Origin: JAWLFY01 sp964462125
GTDB taxonomy: Bacteria > Planctomycetota > Planctomycetia > Pirellulales > Pirellulaceae
Length of the DNA: 5,667 nucleotides
Direction of reading: 5' to 3'
Assembly (NCBI GenBank): GCA_964462125.1
Contig: CAYWXT010000308.1
Coordinates: 1-5,667 of the forward strand
Shown: positions 1 to 5,457 of the stretch, piece after piece
Numbering within the stretch: the first letter of the stretch is position 1
Layout of the letters: each line of letters starts with the position of its first letter
The notes under the pieces: model-generated
What the model saw: the letters and a program-made list of their open reading frames with translations, nothing else
What the model was told of the DNA's origin: nothing
Databases searched by the model: none
Program-made: the position numbers and the translations under genes

Positions 1-204
1 GAGTTGCTGAAGGATGAAAGGCTCTTTGATCGCATCCTCGAGGACTTCGAAACGTGCGGGATCGCGGGGGAACAGGCTGGCAAACTGGCTGACTATCTCG
101 CTGCAACAAGTCGCCTCTTGGAAAAGCCGCTCGGTCTGGTCGACGCCGCCTCGCTTGCCGAACCGGCTCAAACAGCGCCTACGACCGATGACCTTTCGGG
201 TTGA
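1..204 (+). CDS. 3' end of a primase-like (CHC2/Toprim P-loop type) protein, probably truncated
   Basis: The frame is open from the first base and ends at TGA 202-204. It gives about 67 residues: ELLKDERLFDRILEDF, then ETCGIAGEQAGKLADYLAATSRLLEKPL, then a low-complexity tail rich in Ala, Pro and Thr. The segment with TCGIAGE and KLADYLAATSRLLEKPL resembles, from memory, the stretch just before the Walker A motif (about IQSSSAAGKS) in large CHC2 zinc-finger/primase-like P-loop proteins that are multi-copy in planctomycetes and some other bacteria. Here the similarity ends at LEKPL, and no GKS/GKT motif follows in any frame. The rest of the ATPase domain is therefore missing, and the tail looks like read-through into unrelated sequence. 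The front half lies outside the window, so the full domain set cannot be seen. It may be a decayed mobile or repeated gene, or the true C-terminus of a different protein. The coding call is fairly sure; the family name is tentative. Confidence 0.5.
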   Translation, partial: ELLKDERLFDRILEDFETCGIAGEQAGKLADYLAATSRLLEKPLGLVDAASLAEPAQTAPTTDDLSG

Positions 205-299
205 TGCGGCACCTTTCGGGTACCTATCGGCCGGCTTTCGGCTCGCTCAAACGGCCTTAAACCGTTGCCCAGCAACGGCTAAGGGCGGAACCTTTCGGA
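191..299 (+). repeat. Three spaced copies of an ACCTTTCGG(G) motif
   Basis: ACCTTTCGGG occurs at 191-200 and again at 211-220, exactly 20 bases apart. A third copy, ACCTTTCGGA, lies at 290-299. Related partial versions (ACCTATCGG 222-230, GGCTTTCGG 233-241) lie between. On the opposite strand the motif reads CCCGAAAGGT, which can form a very short stem capped by a GAAA-containing loop. The first copy overlaps the last codons of the upstream frame. The copies look like degenerate units of a short repeat; no known family is recognised. Confidence 0.5.
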
Positions 300-472
300 T
301 TCGCCGGGTGCAGGGCACCCTTCACCAAAACACGTACGTGCATCGGCGTACGTAGCGGCACGTTCTGCCGCACTCGCCCATCGCGCTATCGATGAGCGAG
401 AACTTCTATCCCAAATCGCCTGCGCTTCCGGTGCGCGCCGGCCGAAACTTCGGAGTCCTGCGGGGGGCCGCA
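205..472. other. Gene-free, hairpin-dense region
   Basis: No credible coding frame was found here. Consecutive short inverted repeats are readable: GCCG/CGGC (230-233 with 239-242); a perfect 7-bp stem CCGTTGC/GCAACGG (262-268 with 272-278, loop CCA); GGGTGC/GCACCC (306-311 with 315-320); the palindrome CACGTACGTG (331-340), whose ACGTAC can also pair with GTACGT at 348-353; GCGGCA/TGCCGC (355-360 with 366-371); an 11-bp stem with one mismatch, CTCGCCCATCG against CGATGAGCGAG (373-383 with 390-400); and TGCGG/CCGCA (459-463 with 468-472). None is followed by a T-run, so this is not a simple terminator. It could be an unassigned structured RNA, remnants of REP-like or other palindromic repeats, or the eroded end of a mobile element. 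The inverted repeats are observed; any function is inferred. Confidence 0.45.
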
Positions 473-638
473 TCCCGCGCTCCACAGCTCTGGGGGAGAG
501 AACCCGGTCAAACTATGCGAATTCGGGTTGGGAGGGTCATTCGGGTCGGCGTCCGGAGGATTGGGGCGTCACTGGTCGTTGGGTTGGAGATCAGGTGGGG
601 CAGATCCGAAAAATAGAGAAGCAGGTTTCGTGGTTTCC
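473..638. other. Upstream region of the EEP-fold gene, no recognised element
   Basis: This stretch leads to the ribosome binding site of the gene starting at 655. It contains two copies of ATTCGGGT at 521-528 and 539-546, 18 bases apart, in an otherwise G-rich sequence. A promoter for the downstream gene should lie here, but no pair of -35 and -10 boxes with acceptable spacing is convincing. No reading frame here has protein-like composition. Confidence 0.3.
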
Positions 639-644
639 GGGGAG
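639..644 (+). promoter_or_regulatory. Ribosome binding site deciding the start at 655
   Basis: GGGGAG lies 10 bases before the ATG at 655. The same frame could be extended to a GTG at 595, but that start has no comparable purine-rich site. The extension would also put about 20 unremarkable residues before a hydrophobic segment that sits naturally near the N-terminus when the ATG is used. Confidence 0.55.
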
Positions 645-654
645 CAATCACATC

Positions 655-1713
655 ATGTCCGAACCGCGAAGTGGAAACCCGATCGTTACCGCTGTGATCG
701 TCCTGTTTCTCGTCGGTGGCGGTTGGTATTTCCTTCGTCACTACGACATCAAGGGTTTGGATCAGGTTTCCGTGTCGGCCAAGCAGCGCGTCAGCGGTGA
801 GGAGGACTCCAGCGACGATGTGCCCCAGCGGCTGGCGTCTTATCAAGAGCCGTTGAGCGACGGGGTGTCGGCGGCCGGGGCGAATGACGACGGCGACACT
901 GGGACGGAGGCGAAGCTCCATGGCGCCGGCCGCTATCCGCACCTGCGAGTCGCTTCCTGGGCCCTCGATGGGCTGGGACCGACGAAACTTTCGCGGGACG
1001 TCGCCCTGACGAACCTGGTGAAGGTGATCGGCAACTTCGACATCATCGCGGTCCAACAAGTCGGCGTGACCGAACGGGACATCCTGCCGCGGCTGGTCGA
1101 TACGTTGAATGAAGGCCGCCGCCAGTACGACTTTGTCATCGGCAGCCCGACCGGCCCGGACGATCGACCGGAACGGCTGGCCTTCATCTTCGACACCGAA
1201 CGGGTCCAGGTCGATCGTACGCAAACGTACGAGGTCGCCGATCCCGACAACGCATTGACCTACGATCCGCTGGTCGCTTGGTTTCGCGCGGCCGAGCCGC
1301 CGCCGACCGAGGCGTGGACGTTCACGCTGGTCAACGTCCGGATCGATCTGGGCCAAGCTGCCGAGGAGGTCCGCCGTCTGGCCGAGATACTGGAGTCGGT
1401 TCGCCGGGACGGCCGCGGCGAGGATGACGTGGTGCTCGCCGGATTGTTTCAAGCCGATGCGCCCTATTTGATTTCCGCCCTAGGAACTCAGCCGATCACC
1501 GCCGCGGTGACCGGCCAGCCGACGGATGTTCGCGGCCGCCGGCGAACCAGCAACCTGCTCTTCGACCGCCACCGGACGACCGAGTTCCTCGGCCGTGGCG
1601 GCGTGTTCGACTTCCTGCGCGCCTACAACCTCGACATCGACGAGGCCGAAGCGGTCACCGGCCAACTGCCGGTCTACGGCGAGTTCACCGCGACGGAGGT
1701 CGGCGAGTTTTAA
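655..1713 (+). CDS. Membrane-anchored endonuclease/exonuclease/phosphatase (EEP) fold protein, probable pseudoenzyme
   Basis: The product is 352 residues, ending at TAA 1711-1713. Residues about 10-27 (IVTAVIVLFLVGGGWYFL) form a single membrane anchor. Residues about 35-90 are a polar, acid-rich linker. From about residue 97 the order of segments matches the DNase I-like EEP superfamily: LRVASWALDGLG, DIIAVQQV (129-136), ERLAFIFDTERV, a PLVAWFRA strand, FTLVNVRID (223-231), VVLAGLFQAD (to 268) and TGQLPVYGEF (from 335). Active members normally have Asn after Trp, Glu in QE, His in NVH, Asp and Asn in GDFN, and Asp-His in SDH. Here these are Ala103, Gln135, Arg229, Leu264 and Gln266, and Gly336-Gln337. 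Metal binding and hydrolysis are therefore unlikely, although the frame is intact and the framework residues are kept. A binding or scaffolding role at the membrane is possible; the ligand is unknown. The gene is convergent with dgkA. The fold call is fairly sure and the loss of activity is inferred. Confidence 0.8.
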   Translation: MSEPRSGNPIVTAVIVLFLVGGGWYFLRHYDIKGLDQVSVSAKQRVSGEEDSSDDVPQRLASYQEPLSDGVSAAGANDDGDTGTEAKLHGAGRYPHLRVASWALDGLGPTKLSRDVALTNLVKVIGNFDIIAVQQVGVTERDILPRLVDTLNEGRRQYDFVIGSPTGPDDRPERLAFIFDTERVQVDRTQTYEVADPDNALTYDPLVAWFRAAEPPPTEAWTFTLVNVRIDLGQAAEEVRRLAEILESVRRDGRGEDDVVLAGLFQADAPYLISALGTQPITAAVTGQPTDVRGRRRTSNLLFDRHRTTEFLGRGGVFDFLRAYNLDIDEAEAVTGQLPVYGEFTATEVGEF

Positions 1714-1720
1714 CGAATCG

Positions 1721-1745
1721 GCTCGGCAGGCCGGAGGGACCGAGC
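1721..1745. terminator. Weak inverted repeat between convergent genes
   Basis: GCTCGG (1721-1726) can pair with CCGAGC (1740-1745) across a 13-base loop. It lies in the 52-base gap between the EEP-fold gene and the convergent dgkA stop. The position suits a bidirectional terminator, but the stem is short and there is no T-run on either side, so intrinsic termination is doubtful. Confidence 0.25.
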
Positions 1746-1750
1746 AACCT

Positions 1751-1780
1751 CGAAAGAGCCAACGCCTAAGGAGCCAACGC
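1751..1780. repeat. Tandem 15-bp near-duplication across the dgkA stop codon
   Basis: Units 1751-1765 and 1766-1780 match at 13 of 15 bases and share the identical core GAGCCAACGC. The right unit encodes the last four dgkA codons plus the TAG stop (1766-1768); the left unit lies just beyond the stop. It looks like a local slippage duplication at the gene end. Confidence 0.6.
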
Positions 1781-2146
1781 TTGCCAGAGTGGTGGGGCCA
1801 GCGTGATCAGCCCGACCGCGACGCTCCCGATCGCGACGACCAGCACGCCGGCAGCCGCCGCGTCGAGGGCCTGCCCAACCGTCTCGTCGTGTTCCGGGTG
1901 CAACGCCCGCACCAGCTGTTCGATCGCGGTATTGAGCAGCTCTACCGACCAGACGACGCTGATCATGACCACCAGCACCACCCAGCGCCACGGTTCTACC
2001 TGGAGTACCGCGGCGGCCAGGATCACGGCGCAGGTGACCGGCAGGTACACCTGAAAGCTGTTTTGGGTCCGCACTGACCAGCGTAGACCGTTGGTCGCGG
2101 CAGCGAATTTCCCGGCCCAGCGGCCAGCGGGTCGCGGACGCTTCAT
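1766..2146 (-). CDS. dgkA: Prokaryotic diacylglycerol kinase (DgkA) family membrane protein
   Basis: The product is 126 residues, the usual DgkA length. DgkA-family integral membrane kinases phosphorylate diacylglycerol or undecaprenol at the inner membrane. There are three hydrophobic segments, at about 31-50, 53-70 and 98-118. The family signature ELLNTAIEQLV spans residues 69-79, followed by HPEHDETVGQALDAAAAGVLV. The sequence aligns without gaps to the E. coli enzyme as I recall it. Glu69, Asn72, Glu76 and Asp95 are kept. Glu28 is replaced by Gln28, Asp80 by Arg80 and Lys94 by Leu94. Similar residues occur, from memory, in other planctomycete homologues, so this may be a lineage variant rather than decay; lipid substrate and activity are uncertain. 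The ATG (2146-2144) overlaps the stop of the upstream lptD-like gene as ATGA, with a Shine-Dalgarno just before it, so the two are probably co-translated. Confidence 0.85.
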   Translation of the reverse strand: MKRPRPAGRWAGKFAAATNGLRWSVRTQNSFQVYLPVTCAVILAAAVLQVEPWRWVVLVVMISVVWSVELLNTAIEQLVRALHPEHDETVGQALDAAAAGVLVVAIGSVAVGLITLAPPLWQALAP

Positions 2147-5100
2147 TCCAGCCCCTCGCTGCCGGGAGGCGGTATCAAGCGGCCTCCGAGGCGACCCAGC
2201 CGGGACGTGGGCCAGAAACGGGGCTCCACGGCGAAACCGACGCCGACGTTGTCGCGCCCAGGGTTCACGTTGACACCGACGCGAAGCAGGAACGATTCAC
2301 CGATGCGGGTGATCCCCACCGACTGGCCGACATTGCCGGCATCGCCGAAGTCGTAGGTCGTCCCGAAGTTCCCGATCCATTTCTCATTGAGCCGGTAATC
2401 GAGCGAGGTCCGGAGCACGGTGCTGCTGACCGGCCCCTCCAGCGACAACAACCCCACGTAGGCGTCACCCACCCCGGGTCGGCTGGTCCTGACCCCGGCA
2501 CTGATCGAGCGCAGCCCAAGGTCAATGAAGTCGAAGTAACCGTCGCTGAGCAGCGCCACGCGGTCACCCACGTGATAGCGGGCCGCGTAGGTGGTCGGGC
2601 CGACCGTTTCGCCGAAGTTATCCCGATCCGCTTCTGGGAACAGAATCGTATCGACGTCAAACCGGAACAGGTCGGTGATTCGCTCGCGCCCCGGCAACCC
2701 CCGCTTGGTCTGAAACCGCTGATGCACGCCCAGACGAACCTGCTGGAGGTCATCGGCGATCACGTCGCTCGGGCTGGTCACCCACCGCTGGGTTCCCTGG
2801 CGGAAGGCAAGGGTTCTGGGGTCCAACTGGGACGGCAACGTCCCGCCATGGTTGGCGAAGATGAACCGCCGGCGGAACTGCTCCTGGGCGTTGTCATCCA
2901 GTGGGTCGTAGAGGGGTAATTCGTCGAGGTTCGTGTTGCTGTCGGCGAACAGATACTCGAACCCCCAATCCACTTTGTGGGCTAGGCCGCGGACGTTCAG
3001 CAAGCTGCTTTGAACGGTCGGGTCGACGCGCCACATCGGCAGGTTGGCGCGAATCCCTGTCTGACCGGTCAATCGGGTCAGCTCGTTCCCATCGGCCGCT
3101 TCACCATAATGCACCGCTTCCCCAGAGGCGAACGGAGCGACCTTCAACGGGCCGAGCGGAAGCGGCAGCGACAGCTCTTGGCGCGTCCCCGCTTCCAACC
3201 CCTCGCGGGCAACTTCCCCCGGCAACGTCGTGAACGTCGCAGCTTCCGCCGGGTCGACCGGGGCATCGGCGACATTCAACCGCGTGTAGCCGACCTTGTT
3301 GTGAGCGGACCACGTCAAGCGATCGCCCAACCACGACGAGCCGATCGCGTAATGGTCCAGCCGCGGGACGCGTTCGGTTTCTTGAAAGAAATCATTCAGT
3401 TGGACGTTTGCCGACAGATCGAGCAGATGGTTGCGGCCATACCTCCGCAAACGGATCGCCGTGTCGTGGTCCTTGTCCTGGTCCCATTCATTTTCCAGGT
3501 ACTGCTCCAGGAAGTTCCGGTCGCTGATGTAGCCGAGTTCGGCGGTGAACTCCCAGTCGCTCGGCAGGGAATGCCGGTGCCTCAGCAGCGAACGGCCCCG
3601 CAACGTCTCTTCGGGGACCAGGTCTCGGCGGATGCTGCCCAGCGTATCGAGCCCGCTGTCGTCGATCAGCCAACTGTCGTAGCTCCCGGTCACCGGCCCC
3701 GGCACGCCGAACAGCCCAGGCAAATCATAGCGGGTCTCCGACCCGATCGCCGGGCCGCGTTCACTGAGGTAATCCGTGGACAAGGTCCAGTCGACACCCG
3801 ACGGAGCGTTCTCCCAACCGAGCAGCTGGAACATGTCCCACTCCAGCATCAATTGGTTGCCGAAGATGCTGTCGTTTTTTGCCTTGGCCCCTTTCAAATA
3901 GAAGTTCGGCTGCTGCAGACTGGTGCTGAACCGCGGCCAGTACAGGACCGGGACGCCGCCGAGGAACACGAAGTTTCCGGAGCTGGACGCGAACGGATCG
4001 CTGGTGGTGGTCGCCAGGCCGGTGGCAGGATCGGTCGTCACCCGCTGGCGATCGGTCAACCGCAGCTCCTGGCTTTGCAGCCAGTATCGGGGAACCCCCA
4101 TCCGGCTGCTGGTCACCGCAGCGTCGAAGGCGACGAAGTTGCCGCTGGAGATCTGTTGCAAGAGGTCCGCCTTGAGCCGCACGATCCCCTGGTACTCGGG
4201 AATCGTGGTGATCGCCTCCGCCTCCAGGACCATCCCCAACTCGCGGGTCACGTTGTAGTACATCGAATCGGCATAGATGATCCGCTCGCCCTGGCGGAAC
4301 ACGATATCCCCTTCGAGATACAGCTCCCCCTCGGCCTGTGAGAACTCCGCGTCTCCGCTGATCAGGTCGCCGGCCAGCGGCAGCCAACCGACGATCCGAT
4401 CCGCCGACAACGAGATCGTTCCCAATTGCAGCAACTCGCCGCCGGACATCTGCGCCGTCGCGTCGCGGATCAACACCGTCACGCCGCCACGCGCCACCAC
4501 GACACTCTCGCCCGTTTCCGGGCGATTGATCGTTTCCAAACGTGGTGCTCTCGATGTCCCCCGGCCGACGATCTCGACCGTTTTTGTCCCACCACCGACA
4601 GGAAACTGAAAGCCGCCCGTGGTGCTGCCCTCGGTGCCGCCGGGGCCAGTGTCATCGGCGAGCGTGTCATCGGGGAGCGTGATCGCTGGGGAATCGGGCA
4701 AGCCGGCCGGGGGTGGAAGTGTCGACTCGCCAAACTGCACCGGCCGCACAGCCGCTTCTCCGTCCGGCACCTTCCCGCCCCCGTCCGGCGAGTCGGTCGG
4801 TAACCAATGGAGCAACCGCGGACGTTCAGCCGGGGCGCCACGAAGTCGCGGTGCGTGGATTTCGGGAACCGTGGTTGCATAGTCGACCGCCGCGATCGGG
4901 TCGGACTTTCGCTGGCCGTCGGCCAGCAAAACGCCCGACATCACCAACCGGGTACGGATTTGGCCCGGTTCCCCATCGACCACCATCAGGATCGAGTCGG
5001 CGGAAAATCGTTTTCCGTCCTGCTCCAGCCGGCAGTCACCTTCAAACAGATACGCATCGGCGTCGCCCCGTTGCCAGCGGTGGAGCCGATCACCGCTGGC

Positions 5101-5322
5101 CTTGAGCGGTTCGGGGCTGGGGGATTGGGGACTCGGTGCCGGAGATCTCGGTGTCTGCCCGAGGGCTTCGACATCAACCCAACCGGGAGCAATCACGGCG
5201 GCGGCCATGATCAGCCGGGCGAGAAAATGGATCGGCCGCGGCGCACGCGCCGGCAGCTGCCCCCGCGGCATCGCCGCGGGGCGTCGTCGTAAAACGGTCT
5301 TGGTGGCGTCCGTGCCGACCAA
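2143..5322 (-). CDS. lptD: LptD/OstA-like outer-membrane LPS assembly protein
   Basis: The product is 1059 residues from the TTG at 5322, clearly longer than the roughly 780-residue E. coli LptD. LptD is the outer-membrane barrel that inserts lipopolysaccharide delivered by the Lpt bridge. A signal peptide is likely (hydrophobic core about 34-47, possible cleavage after ALG at 53-55). Residues about 76-135 and 275-420 contain OstA/LptA-like strands (AYLFEGDCRLEQDGKRFSAD; YLEGDIVFRQGERIIYAD). They are separated by a Pro, Gly and Asp-rich insert at about 150-250. The barrel begins near FLGGVPVLYWPRFS (453-466) and continues with RGPAIGSETRYD and GYISDRNFLEQY, as in LptD. The only Cys is Cys97, so the disulfides of E. 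coli LptD cannot form. The C-terminus does not end in an aromatic residue; a short polar tail follows VGFAVEPRFWP. In-frame ATG codons at 5271 and 5208 are alternative starts; 5271 lies in a strong hairpin. Family call sure, exact start not. Confidence 0.82.
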   Translation of the reverse strand: MVGTDATKTVLRRRPAAMPRGQLPARAPRPIHFLARLIMAAAVIAPGWVDVEALGQTPRSPAPSPQSPSPEPLKASGDRLHRWQRGDADAYLFEGDCRLEQDGKRFSADSILMVVDGEPGQIRTRLVMSGVLLADGQRKSDPIAAVDYATTVPEIHAPRLRGAPAERPRLLHWLPTDSPDGGGKVPDGEAAVRPVQFGESTLPPPAGLPDSPAITLPDDTLADDTGPGGTEGSTTGGFQFPVGGGTKTVEIVGRGTSRAPRLETINRPETGESVVVARGGVTVLIRDATAQMSGGELLQLGTISLSADRIVGWLPLAGDLISGDAEFSQAEGELYLEGDIVFRQGERIIYADSMYYNVTRELGMVLEAEAITTIPEYQGIVRLKADLLQQISSGNFVAFDAAVTSSRMGVPRYWLQSQELRLTDRQRVTTDPATGLATTTSDPFASSSGNFVFLGGVPVLYWPRFSTSLQQPNFYLKGAKAKNDSIFGNQLMLEWDMFQLLGWENAPSGVDWTLSTDYLSERGPAIGSETRYDLPGLFGVPGPVTGSYDSWLIDDSGLDTLGSIRRDLVPEETLRGRSLLRHRHSLPSDWEFTAELGYISDRNFLEQYLENEWDQDKDHDTAIRLRRYGRNHLLDLSANVQLNDFFQETERVPRLDHYAIGSSWLGDRLTWSAHNKVGYTRLNVADAPVDPAEAATFTTLPGEVAREGLEAGTRQELSLPLPLGPLKVAPFASGEAVHYGEAADGNELTRLTGQTGIRANLPMWRVDPTVQSSLLNVRGLAHKVDWGFEYLFADSNTNLDELPLYDPLDDNAQEQFRRRFIFANHGGTLPSQLDPRTLAFRQGTQRWVTSPSDVIADDLQQVRLGVHQRFQTKRGLPGRERITDLFRFDVDTILFPEADRDNFGETVGPTTYAARYHVGDRVALLSDGYFDFIDLGLRSISAGVRTSRPGVGDAYVGLLSLEGPVSSTVLRTSLDYRLNEKWIGNFGTTYDFGDAGNVGQSVGITRIGESFLLRVGVNVNPGRDNVGVGFAVEPRFWPTSRLGRLGGRLIPPPGSEGLE
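2152..2157 (-). promoter_or_regulatory. Ribosome binding site of dgkA inside the end of lptD
   Basis: On the minus strand GAGGGG ends five bases before the dgkA ATG (2146-2144). It lies within the last codons of the lptD-like gene. Together with the ATGA overlap it supports coupled translation and confirms the dgkA start. Confidence 0.6.
5261..5281 (-). promoter_or_regulatory. Perfect 9-bp GC hairpin around a candidate lptD start codon
   Basis: CCCCGCGGC (5261-5269) is the exact reverse complement of GCCGCGGGG (5273-5281), with a three-base loop. In the mRNA the in-frame ATG at 5271-5269 has its A and U in the loop and its G in the stem. Either translation starts upstream at the TTG (5322), making this merely codons for AAMPRG, or initiation here would be restrained by the structure. 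The palindrome is observed; a role is inferred. Confidence 0.4.
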
Positions 5323-5359
5323 AGGTGCTCGATTCCAATGAAGGGAAGGGTTGCCGCGG

Positions 5360-5389
5360 AGTCTACGAAAGCATTTCCGAAAGTCACAA
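5360..5389 (-). promoter_or_regulatory. Possible sigma70-type promoter of the lptD-dgkA pair
   Basis: On the minus strand TTGTGA (5389-5384) and TAGACT (5365-5360) are separated by 18 bases. Each matches four of six positions of the classical -35 and -10 consensus. The site lies in the 135-base gap upstream of the lptD-like gene, about 40 bases before its TTG. Planctomycete promoters are not well represented by this consensus, so the call is weak. The gap contains no convincing terminator for the gene to its right. Confidence 0.28.
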
Positions 5390-5457
5390 GTCAGATCTCC
5401 CCCGCTCGTGGGCTTGCGGGCAACACGTGAAACTCGCGATTGGCCGTCCGCTCGTAA

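Noticed and set aside
191..299. ACCTTTCGG copies as a CRISPR array
   Set aside because: The repeats are only about 10 bases, spacing is irregular (20 then 79 bases), and there are no cas genes.
392..616. 74-codon plus-strand frame in the gap
   Set aside because: The product is Arg/Gly-rich without domain features and overlaps the start region of the next gene; no RBS was seen.
595..654. Upstream GTG start for the EEP-fold gene
   Set aside because: No good ribosome binding site precedes it, and it would move the membrane anchor away from the N-terminus. The ATG at 655 has GGGGAG 10 bases before it.
1216..1231. CGTACG-CAAA-CGTACG inverted repeat
   Set aside because: It lies in the middle of the EEP-fold coding sequence and is explained by the codons; no regulatory context.
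508..1452. 314-codon open frame on the minus strand
   Set aside because: It is antisense to the EEP-fold gene, which has family motifs, a membrane anchor and an RBS. The antisense product has no recognisable domain.
3010..4341. 443-codon open frame on the plus strand inside the lptD-like gene
   Set aside because: It lies wholly antisense to a gene with clear LptD features. Its product is rich in Arg, Gln and Pro with no recognisable domain, as expected of a mirror frame in GC-rich DNA.
5401..5420. CCCGC/GCGGG stem as a terminator for the right-hand gene
   Set aside because: Only five base pairs with a 10-base loop and no T-run on the minus strand.
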